This document shows, piece by piece, positions 45,664-53,825 of a DNA stretch of 64,000 bases. A program made the position numbers and the translations under genes. Below the pieces are notes generated by a model, which ran no database searches, was not told the origin of the DNA, and saw only the letters and a program-made list of their open reading frames with translations. Source of the DNA: Thiosulfatimonas sediminis (lineage in GTDB: Bacteria; Pseudomonadota; Gammaproteobacteria; Thiomicrospirales; Thiomicrospiraceae); contig NZ_AP021889.1 of assembly GCF_011398355.1 (NCBI RefSeq), positions 2,542,001-2,606,000 on the forward strand, read 5' to 3'. Position 1 is the stretch's first letter. Each line of letters opens with the position of its first letter.

Positions 45664-48600
45664 ATGTGGCTTTCCGATATCTCGGTTAAACGACCCGTTT
45701 TGGCGTTTGTTGTTTCGGCCCTTTTACTGGCGTTCGGTTTAATGTCGTTTGAGCGCATGAGTCTGCGTGAATACCCAAATATCGACCCGCCAATCGTCAA
45801 TATTTCGACCGATTATCTTGGGGCTTCGGCCTCAGTAGTGGAAAGCCGGATTACCAAAGTCATTGAAAACCGCATTTCCGGCATCTCTGGAATTGAATAC
45901 ATCGAATCCAGCTCGCAAGATGGGCGCTCGCAAATCAAGGTGGAATTTTCCTTGGACCGCGATATTGATGCAGCCGCCAACGACATTCGCGACCGTGTAT
46001 CGCGAATTGCCGACAATTTACCGGAACAAGCGGATCCGCCAGACGTTCAAAAGGTCGATGGTGATGAGAGCGTTATCGTCTGGTTCAACCTTGCCAGCGA
46101 TCGGATGACCGTTGCACAACTGACGGATTTTGCCGAACGCTATGTGGTTGACCGCTTCTCCGTTTTGGATGGCGTGGCGCGCGTTCGTATCGGTGGCGGC
46201 CAATCATATGCGCTACGTATTTGGCTCGACCCCTTAAAATTGGCGCAATATGATGTCAATCTGAATGATATTGAAAGCGCCTTGCGCAACACCAATATCG
46301 AACTGCCCGCCGGCACGGTGCAGAGCGATCAAATGATGCTCACAGTACAGATTGCCAAACCGTTCAGTTCAATGCAAGACATCGAAAAACTGGTATTAAA
46401 AAACTTTGGCAATGGGCAGATTACTCTTGGCCAAGTCGCGCGCGTTGAACTCGGCGCAATTGAAAAACGTCGCTTATTCAGAGGCAACGGGATTCCGATG
46501 GTCGGTATCGGCATCATCAAACAATCTAACGCCAATACCTTAAGCGTGGCTGAACTGGCACGCGAACGTAAAAATTTGGTCAATCAAGGATTGCCGGAAG
46601 GAATGTCTTTAGAAGACAGTTACGACGCGTCCATCTTCGTCAAGAGCGCGGTCAACGAAGTCTATAAGACTCTGTTTATCGCCCTCGGGTTGGTGGTGCT
46701 GGTCATGTTGATTTTCTTAGGGAATATTCGTGCCGCGTTGATTCCGGCGGTGACGTTGCCTGTCTCGCTGTTAGCCACTTTCTGGGTACTGTGGATGCTC
46801 GGCTTTTCGATTAATCTTTTGACCCTGCTCGCACTGGTATTGGCCATCGGTCTTGTTGTAGATGATGCGATTGTCGTGCTGGAAAATATCCAACGCCATT
46901 TAAATCTAGGCCACCCGAGTATCGCTGCAGCCTATCTCGGCACGCGTCAAGTTGGTTTTGCCGTGATCGCGACGACACTGGTATTGATTTCAGTATTTAT
47001 GCCCATCGGTTTCATGGATGGCAATATCGGACGCCTCTTTTCCGAATTTGCGATTACCTTATCGGTGGCGGTCATTTTCTCCAGTTGGGTGGCACTAACC
47101 TTATCGCCCGCCCTGGCTTCCAAAATCCTTAAACCCAATAAAAATCCACAAAAGTCAGACAAAAATAATCGCTTATGGAAAGGCTTTAAACCTCTGCTGA
47201 AATTTAATTTGCGTTATCCGTGGATTGCTGTGCTGGTCTTTTTAGGTTTGTTAGGCAGCTCCTATCAACTATTTACCGAAGTGCCTCGCGAATATGTACC
47301 GAAAGAAGATCGTGGCGCTTTCTTTATCAGTGTTAAAGGGCCAGAAGGCGCTAGCTATGAGTACATGCAAAGCTATATGCAAGAAATTGAACGCCGTTTA
47401 ATGCCATTAGTGCAAGCCGGAGAAGCCAAACGCGTATTGATTCGAGCACCGCGCTCTTTCGGCAATGCACAGGTCTTTAACACGGGTTTTGGTATCGTGA
47501 TTTTAGAAGACTGGAGCCAGCGTCGCAGCGCCTTTGAAATCATGGCAGAGATACGCAAAAATTTCAGCGACCTCAGCGGCGTCAAGGTTGCGCCGATTAT
47601 GCGTAGCAGTATTGGCGGGCGGGTCGCACAACCGGTACAGTTTGTTATCAGTGGCAACAACTACCAGCAATTGGCGGAATGGAAAGAACAATTAAACAAT
47701 GCCATTAATGACAATAATCCTGGACTAACCGGCATTAATTGGGATTTTGAAACCAATAAGCCACAATTAGGCATTCAAGTTGATTACCAAAAAGCGGCCA
47801 GCTTAGGCATTACCCAAGCGGATTTAAACGCAACCCTGCAAACTTTATTGGGCGCCAAAAAAGTCACTACCTTCCTCTTAGAGGGTGAGGAAATTGATAT
47901 TCTGCTGGAAGCCGAACGCAATCTACTGAAATCTCCCAGTGAGTTAAGCAAAATCCATTTGCGTTCCGCCAGTGGCGCAATGATTCCCTTAACCCAGTTG
48001 GTCAGTCTAAGCACCTTTGCGGATGCGGCCAGTTTAAATCGCTACAACCGCATGCGTTCAATTACCTTAGAAGCGAACTTAGAAGACGGCTATACCCTAG
48101 GCGAAGCACTCACCTATCTCAACCAGCTGGCACGCGACACCCTGCCAAGCGAAGCAATTATCAGCTACAAAGGACAAAGTAAGGAGTTTAACGAAAGCAG
48201 TGACTCCACATTATTTGTGTTTTTATTCGCGTTGATTGTCATTTTCTTAGTCTTAGCGGCGCAGTTTGAGAGTTTTAAATCGCCCTTGGTCATCATGCTG
48301 ATTGTCCCCTTGGCGATTGTTGGCGGCTTAATGGCTTTAGTTTTCCACGGCCAGACGTTGAATATTTACAGCCAAATTGCGTTGGTGCTATTAATTGGTT
48401 TAGCCACTAAAAATGGTATTTTGATTGTGGAGTTTGCCAACCAGTTGCGCGACCAAGGCAAGAGTTTGTATCACGCTTTAATGCAGGCGGTTAAGCTGCG
48501 CTTAAGACCCATTATTATGACAACCCTAACCACCTGTGCCGGAGCAATTCCATTAATTCTATCCAGCGGCGCTGGTGCAGAAACACGCCAGATTTTAGGC

Positions 48601-48747
48601 TTTGTTTTGCTTTGGGGCGTGGCCTTCTCGACTCTGTTGAGTTTGTTTATGGTACCGGTGTTTTATACTTTGATTGCACGCCATGCGCATTCGCCGCAAT
48701 ACACAACGCAATTATTAGAAAAACAGCTGACTAAGAGACGCAGTTAA
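45664..48747 (+). CDS. RND multidrug efflux permease, HAE1 (AcrB-like) family
   Basis: This 1027-residue inner-membrane pump begins LSDISVKRPVLAFVVSALLLAFG with the REYPNIDPPIVNIST porter segment. The proton-relay aspartates are in AIGLVVDDAIVVLENIQRH of TM4. Both halves with 12 TM helices are complete, and GLATKNGILIVEFANQLRDQG marks TM10. No outer-membrane gene follows, so it may borrow a TolC from elsewhere. Likely exports organic toxicants; substrate unknown. Confidence 0.92.
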   Translation: MWLSDISVKRPVLAFVVSALLLAFGLMSFERMSLREYPNIDPPIVNISTDYLGASASVVESRITKVIENRISGISGIEYIESSSQDGRSQIKVEFSLDRDIDAAANDIRDRVSRIADNLPEQADPPDVQKVDGDESVIVWFNLASDRMTVAQLTDFAERYVVDRFSVLDGVARVRIGGGQSYALRIWLDPLKLAQYDVNLNDIESALRNTNIELPAGTVQSDQMMLTVQIAKPFSSMQDIEKLVLKNFGNGQITLGQVARVELGAIEKRRLFRGNGIPMVGIGIIKQSNANTLSVAELARERKNLVNQGLPEGMSLEDSYDASIFVKSAVNEVYKTLFIALGLVVLVMLIFLGNIRAALIPAVTLPVSLLATFWVLWMLGFSINLLTLLALVLAIGLVVDDAIVVLENIQRHLNLGHPSIAAAYLGTRQVGFAVIATTLVLISVFMPIGFMDGNIGRLFSEFAITLSVAVIFSSWVALTLSPALASKILKPNKNPQKSDKNNRLWKGFKPLLKFNLRYPWIAVLVFLGLLGSSYQLFTEVPREYVPKEDRGAFFISVKGPEGASYEYMQSYMQEIERRLMPLVQAGEAKRVLIRAPRSFGNAQVFNTGFGIVILEDWSQRRSAFEIMAEIRKNFSDLSGVKVAPIMRSSIGGRVAQPVQFVISGNNYQQLAEWKEQLNNAINDNNPGLTGINWDFETNKPQLGIQVDYQKAASLGITQADLNATLQTLLGAKKVTTFLLEGEEIDILLEAERNLLKSPSELSKIHLRSASGAMIPLTQLVSLSTFADAASLNRYNRMRSITLEANLEDGYTLGEALTYLNQLARDTLPSEAIISYKGQSKEFNESSDSTLFVFLFALIVIFLVLAAQFESFKSPLVIMLIVPLAIVGGLMALVFHGQTLNIYSQIALVLLIGLATKNGILIVEFANQLRDQGKSLYHALMQAVKLRLRPIIMTTLTTCAGAIPLILSSGAGAETRQILGFVLLWGVAFSTLLSLFMVPVFYTLIARHAHSPQYTTQLLEKQLTKRRS

Positions 48748-48883
48748 TTCACTTTGGAATGGAATATTTGGAATGACTATTTTGGAATAACTCGTTCGAG
48801 ATTGCTTTGTACTAAAAAGACTCTCTTACACTTTTGAGGTTTAAAACCTCAAAATTGAATGCTCAGGAGGCAACGACCCAACC

Positions 48884-51616
48884 TCAATCCTCGGATTGGG
48901 TATTCGTTTCAAGTGCTGGCGACTCAACAAAATGATAACCGTTGCGGCCGTGGGCTTTAACATGGTAAAGCCCACTGTCAGCGCGCTCAATCGCGGTATC
49001 AATATCGTGTAACCCATCAATTAACGTGCCGCCAAAACTGCAGGTTATTCCTTTCGGTAAACTATGCAAATGTTTTTCAACATTGAGGCGCAGCTCCTCG
49101 GCAACACGATTTAATGAAATAACATCTTCCACCGCCATCACAATCAAAAACTCTTCGCCACCCCAACGAACCAACAAATCACTTTCACGCAAATTGTTTT
49201 TCAATAACGCACATAGCTGGCGTAAGACTTCATCGCCTTTAGCATGACCAAACTGATCATTCACTTGTTTGAAATGGTCAATATCTAACATTAACAAGCC
49301 GGTTTTTTTCTTATTGCGGCGCACCAACTTAATGAACGACGTAATCGACAAATCAAAGAAATGGCGATTATAAGCACCCGTCAGAGAATCAATCGAAGCC
49401 TTTTGACGCCACATCAACTTCTCTAAAAATGCACTGCTAATATCTTGAAAAGAGATAACAAAACTACGCTCGTCAAACTGACTAATCTCAACCGCGAACG
49501 TCATCAACTCACCGCGTTGGTTTTTAATGGCCACATTGCGGTCACTACTGGATAAACGCAACATCGCATCGACCCAATGGCGATCCTCTATTTGCATTTT
49601 AGTTAAGTCAAAAAAGTGCTCGCCCTGTTCAAAATAATCACAAATACAACGCTGAACACTGGTTTCGGTGCTGCGCGCTCGATCAATCCCAAAAAAATCA
49701 AAATACGCTTGGTTAGCAAATGACATTAAATGTCCATCGGTCAAAATCACCATGCTCTTTTGCGTATCAATAAATTTTTGCAACTTATCTAAAGCGCGGC
49801 GCTGTGCGGTCACATCGGTCATAACGCCTTCAATTTGCAAGCGGCCATTTTCATCTAACACTTTTTGTCCAGTATCACTCACAAACAACTCAGTACCGTC
49901 TGGTCGCTTCACTCGGTACTCTAATTCGTAAGGTTTACCGGCTTCCACCGCACTAAAAATATGCTGCCGAACCCTTTCGACATGGCTAGGATGGATAAAC
50001 TGCAAAAACTCGACTTCTTTAGCCAGCAATTCATAGGCATATTGCCCTGTATAAAAACGTGAAGATGCATTCGCAAAATCAATTTTCCAACGCCGATTCG
50101 GTTCCCAACTGTAGCAATAGACCAAGTTAGGCAAGCGTTCAACTAAGGCTTGGTAACGCTCACCTAAACGCTCTAACTTTTGCTCGCGCTCGACCATTTC
50201 CGTAATATCGTGCATGGTACCGATAGAACGAACCACTACGCCATTGTTATCCAGCTTATGCTCGCATTCCTCTTCAACAAACAGCATCGAGCCATCGCTG
50301 CGGAAAATACGATGCTTTATGTTATATGGCGTGCCATGCGCCAACGCATAGCGGAAAGTAAAATCTAAATTTTCACGGTCATCTGGATGCACAAAGCTTA
50401 AAAAACGCTCGTAGGTCGGTACAAAACTCTGCGGACGCTCGCCAATCATACGAAAGATTTGGTCGCTCCAATAAAGCTCTTCGGAGGTTAAGTCAAACTC
50501 CCATGTACCTAATTGTGAAATCTGTTGCGCTTTTTCAAAACGCTGCAACCCCACCCGAAGCGCTTGCTTACTCTGTTTCAACTCTTTTTCATTACGGCGA
50601 CTGAGGTAAAGCAAATACAAAACCAGCGCCGTAATAGTGATAATTAAGAAAAAGGCCAAGAAAAATTTGGCCATTTCGGCAAGGCTTTTTTCATCCTCTT
50701 GAAAATAGACCATGTAACCCACCACTTTATGACTAATCGCGTTACGCACTGGCAAAAGCGAAACCATATAACCTTGGCCATTTACATTCACCAATCCACT
50801 GGTAACCTGATCGCTGTTAAGTGCGTCCAAAGTTTGCTGCTCGCTCCAAGCCTGCAACACTTGCGCAAACTGTAAACGCGTATTGAGGTGCATCAAACCG
50901 ATTTCATACATAAAATCGTCTGAAAATGGCGTAACTTCGTAGTTACTCATCTCGTTTTGAAAAACCTTAGCTTCAACAATATCGCGGCGAATAATAAAGC
51001 TGACTTTGCCCGTTAACTCACGCGCCATGGCATCCATAATCACTTTCATCGACACCGATGTCTCCACCGAGCCGACTGGTTTTTTATTCCAAAACAACGG
51101 AAAAACAAAACGATAGCCGTTAAAAATACGTCCTTCCTCAAAACCTTGCACAGCCATACCGGTACGGTTCACATAAGAAACCGTAGCGCGAACCTCGGAA
51201 AGGTTATCGCCAAATTTATTCGGTCTATGAAAACGTAGGAAACTGTCGTTGTTGTGCAGATGAAAATGCAGCTGCTTGAGCTTGAACTTGTCCATCGAGT
51301 TATACAATGGAAACAGACGGTTAAAGATTTCGTCACGCAACTCTTGGCGGCGCGCTTCATCGGCCGTATTGGCCTCATAGAGACGTTGTTGATAAAACGG
51401 TTTATCAATAACGTTTTCAAAAATCAGCTCGGCATTATTGGCAAAACCATGAATCAAGGATTTTTGGGTGACATCAACTAAATGATTTTGCGCATTTAAG
51501 ATTTCTTGATGGCGCTCCTGATAATTCCAGAACAGCAAGACCGCCACCAGCAAGACGAAGGCGCTATAAAACACAGAATATTGCCATGCTGATTTGAGTA
51601 TCTGCTGTAACCTCAC
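48884..51616 (-). CDS. Membrane-bound PAS-GGDEF diguanylate cyclase with double-Cache sensor
   Basis: This 910-residue protein has a TM helix at about 15-33, an extracytoplasmic double-Cache-like sensor (LKQLHFHLHNNDSFLRFHRPNKFGDNLS is the family hallmark in part), a second TM at about 317-340, three PAS-type segments (around 365-480, 490-610 and 620-745), and a C-terminal GGDEF domain with GGEEF at about 820. RESD five residues before GGEEF is an intact RxxD inhibitory site. No EAL domain follows. It should make c-di-GMP in response to an outside ligand. GTG at 51616 has AAGGGA upstream. Confidence 0.92.
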   Translation of the reverse strand: MRLQQILKSAWQYSVFYSAFVLLVAVLLFWNYQERHQEILNAQNHLVDVTQKSLIHGFANNAELIFENVIDKPFYQQRLYEANTADEARRQELRDEIFNRLFPLYNSMDKFKLKQLHFHLHNNDSFLRFHRPNKFGDNLSEVRATVSYVNRTGMAVQGFEEGRIFNGYRFVFPLFWNKKPVGSVETSVSMKVIMDAMARELTGKVSFIIRRDIVEAKVFQNEMSNYEVTPFSDDFMYEIGLMHLNTRLQFAQVLQAWSEQQTLDALNSDQVTSGLVNVNGQGYMVSLLPVRNAISHKVVGYMVYFQEDEKSLAEMAKFFLAFFLIITITALVLYLLYLSRRNEKELKQSKQALRVGLQRFEKAQQISQLGTWEFDLTSEELYWSDQIFRMIGERPQSFVPTYERFLSFVHPDDRENLDFTFRYALAHGTPYNIKHRIFRSDGSMLFVEEECEHKLDNNGVVVRSIGTMHDITEMVEREQKLERLGERYQALVERLPNLVYCYSWEPNRRWKIDFANASSRFYTGQYAYELLAKEVEFLQFIHPSHVERVRQHIFSAVEAGKPYELEYRVKRPDGTELFVSDTGQKVLDENGRLQIEGVMTDVTAQRRALDKLQKFIDTQKSMVILTDGHLMSFANQAYFDFFGIDRARSTETSVQRCICDYFEQGEHFFDLTKMQIEDRHWVDAMLRLSSSDRNVAIKNQRGELMTFAVEISQFDERSFVISFQDISSAFLEKLMWRQKASIDSLTGAYNRHFFDLSITSFIKLVRRNKKKTGLLMLDIDHFKQVNDQFGHAKGDEVLRQLCALLKNNLRESDLLVRWGGEEFLIVMAVEDVISLNRVAEELRLNVEKHLHSLPKGITCSFGGTLIDGLHDIDTAIERADSGLYHVKAHGRNGYHFVESPALETNTQSED

Positions 51617-51948
51617 GCCAATCCCTTGTCAATAGAACCTTAAAAAAGTAGGATTTTAAAGTATAACAAAGCCCCCTTTTTTTTCTGGATAAAGTCCTTT
51701 ATTCTCAGAAAAAGATTATCGACACTTAAGCTAGATTAAATTTTATACTCTGACCGCCAAATAGAGGCGTGGGTGATTAAGAAAAAATCCGTGGCTGAAT
51801 CAATTTACTACGGCAAATCGACGGGAGTTCCAGACCACAGAAAAGTTTCCACAACAGAACCTCGCCTGCCATAAAAACGGTCACTCGGGTAACGCGAGTG
51901 ATAAGGATGCCGGCAAAACCGGCCGAGAGATAACTGAGAAAAATGAAA
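51617..51948. other. Intergenic region with structured segment between DUF2149 and the diguanylate cyclase
   Basis: About 330 bases. A hairpin TCACTCG/CGAGTGA lies near 51881-51901, and GCCGG/CCGGC near 51909-51923. The part 51770-51870 has limited plus-strand similarity to cobalamin riboswitch core blocks. The frame across it on the minus strand has no homologue that I recognise and is not called. Confidence 0.4.
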
Positions 51949-52284
51949 TTACGGCTTTTGCTCGCCTTCTGGCACATAAATCAAGCTGCCGTCCTCTAAA
52001 CGATAGGTGACACCGGCTTTCGCACCTTTGCCTTCACCCATTTCACCCGTGGATTGATACTGCTTGAGTTCATTACCCTCTTTGACCAGAATTTCCATAT
52101 TCTCTTCGCCGGGGTTTTTAATCACCGTGACATTCTCTGCCGTGTTAAACGGGTTAATCGGATTGCTCATCACAATAATCAATAACACCGCAATGACCAC
52201 CAAAAACAGATCGACCATATTCACCACGCTGAGAATCGGGTCGTCTTCATCTTCTTCAATAATATTTAAATCAATTTGACTCAT
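51949..52284 (-). CDS. DUF2149 family protein (ExbD-like partner)
   Basis: This 111-residue protein has an acidic N-terminus (EEDEDDPILSVVNMVDLFLVVIAVLLIIVMS) with a single TM helix at about 22-42, then a periplasmic tail ending TYRLEDGSLIYVPEG. This is the DUF2149 pattern, a small one-TM protein that regularly follows a MotA/TolQ/ExbB gene next to CobN-type chelatase genes. The aspartate at the start of the TM helix (D25) could carry protons as in ExbD. It lies 15 bases after the ExbB-like gene. Confidence 0.85.
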   Translation of the reverse strand: MSQIDLNIIEEDEDDPILSVVNMVDLFLVVIAVLLIIVMSNPINPFNTAENVTVIKNPGEENMEILVKEGNELKQYQSTGEMGEGKGAKAGVTYRLEDGSLIYVPEGEQKP

Positions 52285-52299
52285 CGACTCATTCTCAGT

Positions 52300-52812
52300 T
52301 TAGGCGGCTGTTAATTCAGATTTTGCCGGCCTTTGAACCGCTTTGGCCTTAACCAATGCTTTCAACTCTTCCAATAACCAACGGCGGCGCACTGACAAGG
52401 TCATAAAGGTCATCGAAGCCGCTAACAACGCAATAATCACCGCCGCAAAAGCGATGGTCAGCTGATTAGCAACCCCTTGAAAATCGCCACCGGCGACCGC
52501 CATTAACGCCGGACCCATTGGAATCATCGTCGCCACCAAGCCCAACATCGGTGCTATGCGACTCACCAAACGCAACGGTTCTAATTGACGTAAAAGTTGT
52601 AACTCGACTTCCTGTTGATCCGCCTGTGGGTTCTTCGCCCAAAAACGGTTTAACGGCTGCTCCTTTTTACGACCCATGGCACGCATCAGCCATTCAAAGC
52701 CAAAGCGCCCCAGCTCATAAAACGCATAAGCAAACATCACCGCCAAAATCACTAAGACCGGCATTAAAAATAGACTGGCGATTTCCGCCATCGTTAATTC
52801 GATAATATTCAT
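52300..52812 (-). CDS. MotA/TolQ/ExbB family proton-channel protein
   Basis: This 170-residue inner-membrane protein has three TM helices (about 12-34, 88-110, 118-142). The conserved TolQ/ExbB block RIAPMLGLVATMIPMGPALMAVAGGDFQGVANQLTIAFAAVIIALLAA is present. With DUF2149 it should form a proton-driven energiser. It has AGGAG 6 bases before the ATG. A terminator after cobN and the insertion-sequence cluster now separate it from cobN and the TonB-dependent receptor. Confidence 0.9.
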   Translation of the reverse strand: MNIIELTMAEIASLFLMPVLVILAVMFAYAFYELGRFGFEWLMRAMGRKKEQPLNRFWAKNPQADQQEVELQLLRQLEPLRLVSRIAPMLGLVATMIPMGPALMAVAGGDFQGVANQLTIAFAAVIIALLAASMTFMTLSVRRRWLLEELKALVKAKAVQRPAKSELTAA

Positions 52813-53073
52813 GCATTCTCCTGAATACGCTCTTCTGATTAAGACAAAATGCGTTAATCACGGCGTTTTAATTTGCTGGAGATTTTAGAAGGCAAGAGAG
52901 CAAGAAACAATGCGACAAATTGTCGCAGGGAAAAGGGTTTTAGGTTTTAGGTGTTAGGTGTCCTCTCGTTCCCACGCTCCTGCGTGGGAATGCATAAGCA
53001 CAATCAACTCACCAAACTTTTTGAATCTCAAGAAGACCGTCATCACCTAAATAATCTCGAGCACTGGAATATC
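52813..53073. other. Intergenic region between the ExbB-like gene and the first IS66 element, with a repeat
   Basis: It contains a perfect inverted repeat TTCCCACGC-TCCT-GCGTGGGAA (52969-52990), a motif that recurs as an intergenic repeat in many proteobacteria, and a short TTAGG-rich run. No gene seen. Confidence 0.5.
52969..52990. repeat. Short palindromic intergenic repeat
   Basis: TTCCCACGC (52969-52977) and GCGTGGGAA (52982-52990), 4-base loop. Confidence 0.75.
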
Positions 53074-53124
53074 GTAAGCGTTCATTCCAGGACGTCCTCC
53101 CACGGCAATGAATTTCTCGCTACA

Positions 53125-53154
53125 GTAACCTCTCACTCACTAACAGGAGGTTAC
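53125..53154 (+). promoter_or_regulatory. Hairpin that can sequester the ribosome site of IS66 tnpA
   Basis: GTAACCTC (53125-53132) is the reverse complement of GAGGTTAC (53147-53154). The second arm contains AGGAGG, the ribosome site for the ATG at 53159, so pairing would block translation. Confidence 0.5.
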
Positions 53155-53158
53155 ATTC

Positions 53159-53455
53159 ATGACAACAAAGCGCCGCACTGCCGACCAATGGCAAGTCCTG
53201 GTTGATCAGCAACATCACAGTGGCTTGTCAGCCCGACAGTTTTGCCAGCAACAAAAAGTTGGCTATGCCAGTTTTTGCAACTGGCGCAAACGCTTATCTG
53301 AAAAACCAGACGAGAGCGACGATTCAGCATCCAGTGAATCCAGTTTTCTGGATCTGTCCTCATTGATAAGTGACTCACGCGCGAGCGACTCTGGCTGGAA
53401 CATTGTTCTAAGTCTGGGCAACGGTGTTGAACTGCGACTGAGCCAGAACGGATGA
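53159..53455 (+). CDS. tnpA: IS66 TnpA (OrfA) protein
   Basis: This 98-residue helix-turn-helix protein reads RRTADQWQVLVDQQHHSGLSARQFCQQQKVGYASFCNWRKRL, the IS66 OrfA pattern. It is needed for transposition with TnpB and TnpC. Its TGA overlaps the tnpB ATG (ATGA). Confidence 0.88.
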   Translation: MTTKRRTADQWQVLVDQQHHSGLSARQFCQQQKVGYASFCNWRKRLSEKPDESDDSASSESSFLDLSSLISDSRASDSGWNIVLSLGNGVELRLSQNG

Positions 53456-53796
53456 TCGGGCTCGATAGTCAAGCGCGTATCTGGCTGTGCACCCAGCCCA
53501 CCGACATGCGAAAATCCTTCCAAGGCCTCAGCGCCCTGGTTCGCAACCAACTCAAACAAGATCCGCTCAGCGGTCACTACTTTGTCTTCATCAATCGCCG
53601 TAAAACCCAGATGAAGATGCTGTATTTTACCGGAACCGGCTACTGCCTGTGGGCCAAACAACTGCAACAGGGACAGTTCCCAGTGCCCAAATCCAATGCG
53701 TCCCATCATGCGCTGACGCTTGCCGATCTGCAGCTGCTCATCGATGGTATTGAAGTGCAAAAATACCGCCAATTCAAGCGTTTCAAAAGGGTATAA
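53452..53796 (+). CDS. tnpB: IS66 TnpB (Orf2) protein
   Basis: This 114-residue protein has the TnpB hallmark QPTDMRKSFQGLSALV and NRRKTQMKMLYFTGTGYCLWAKQL. Its function in IS66 transposition is accessory. It is translationally coupled to tnpA and lies 29 bases before tnpC. Confidence 0.9.
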   Translation: MIGLDSQARIWLCTQPTDMRKSFQGLSALVRNQLKQDPLSGHYFVFINRRKTQMKMLYFTGTGYCLWAKQLQQGQFPVPKSNASHHALTLADLQLLIDGIEVQKYRQFKRFKRV

Positions 53797-53825
53797 GTAC
53801 GTTAGTATTTGGTATAATACAGCCC

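Noticed and set aside
51777-51948. c-di-GMP (GEMM) riboswitch ahead of the diguanylate cyclase
   Set aside because: The minus strand has a GGCAGGCGAGG stretch, but the required GCAAAGCC-type core is absent.
51777-51977. 66-residue minus-strand frame after the DUF2149 gene
   Set aside because: It runs through hairpin sequence, overlaps the DUF2149 end and resembles no protein; the segment is better viewed as structured non-coding DNA.
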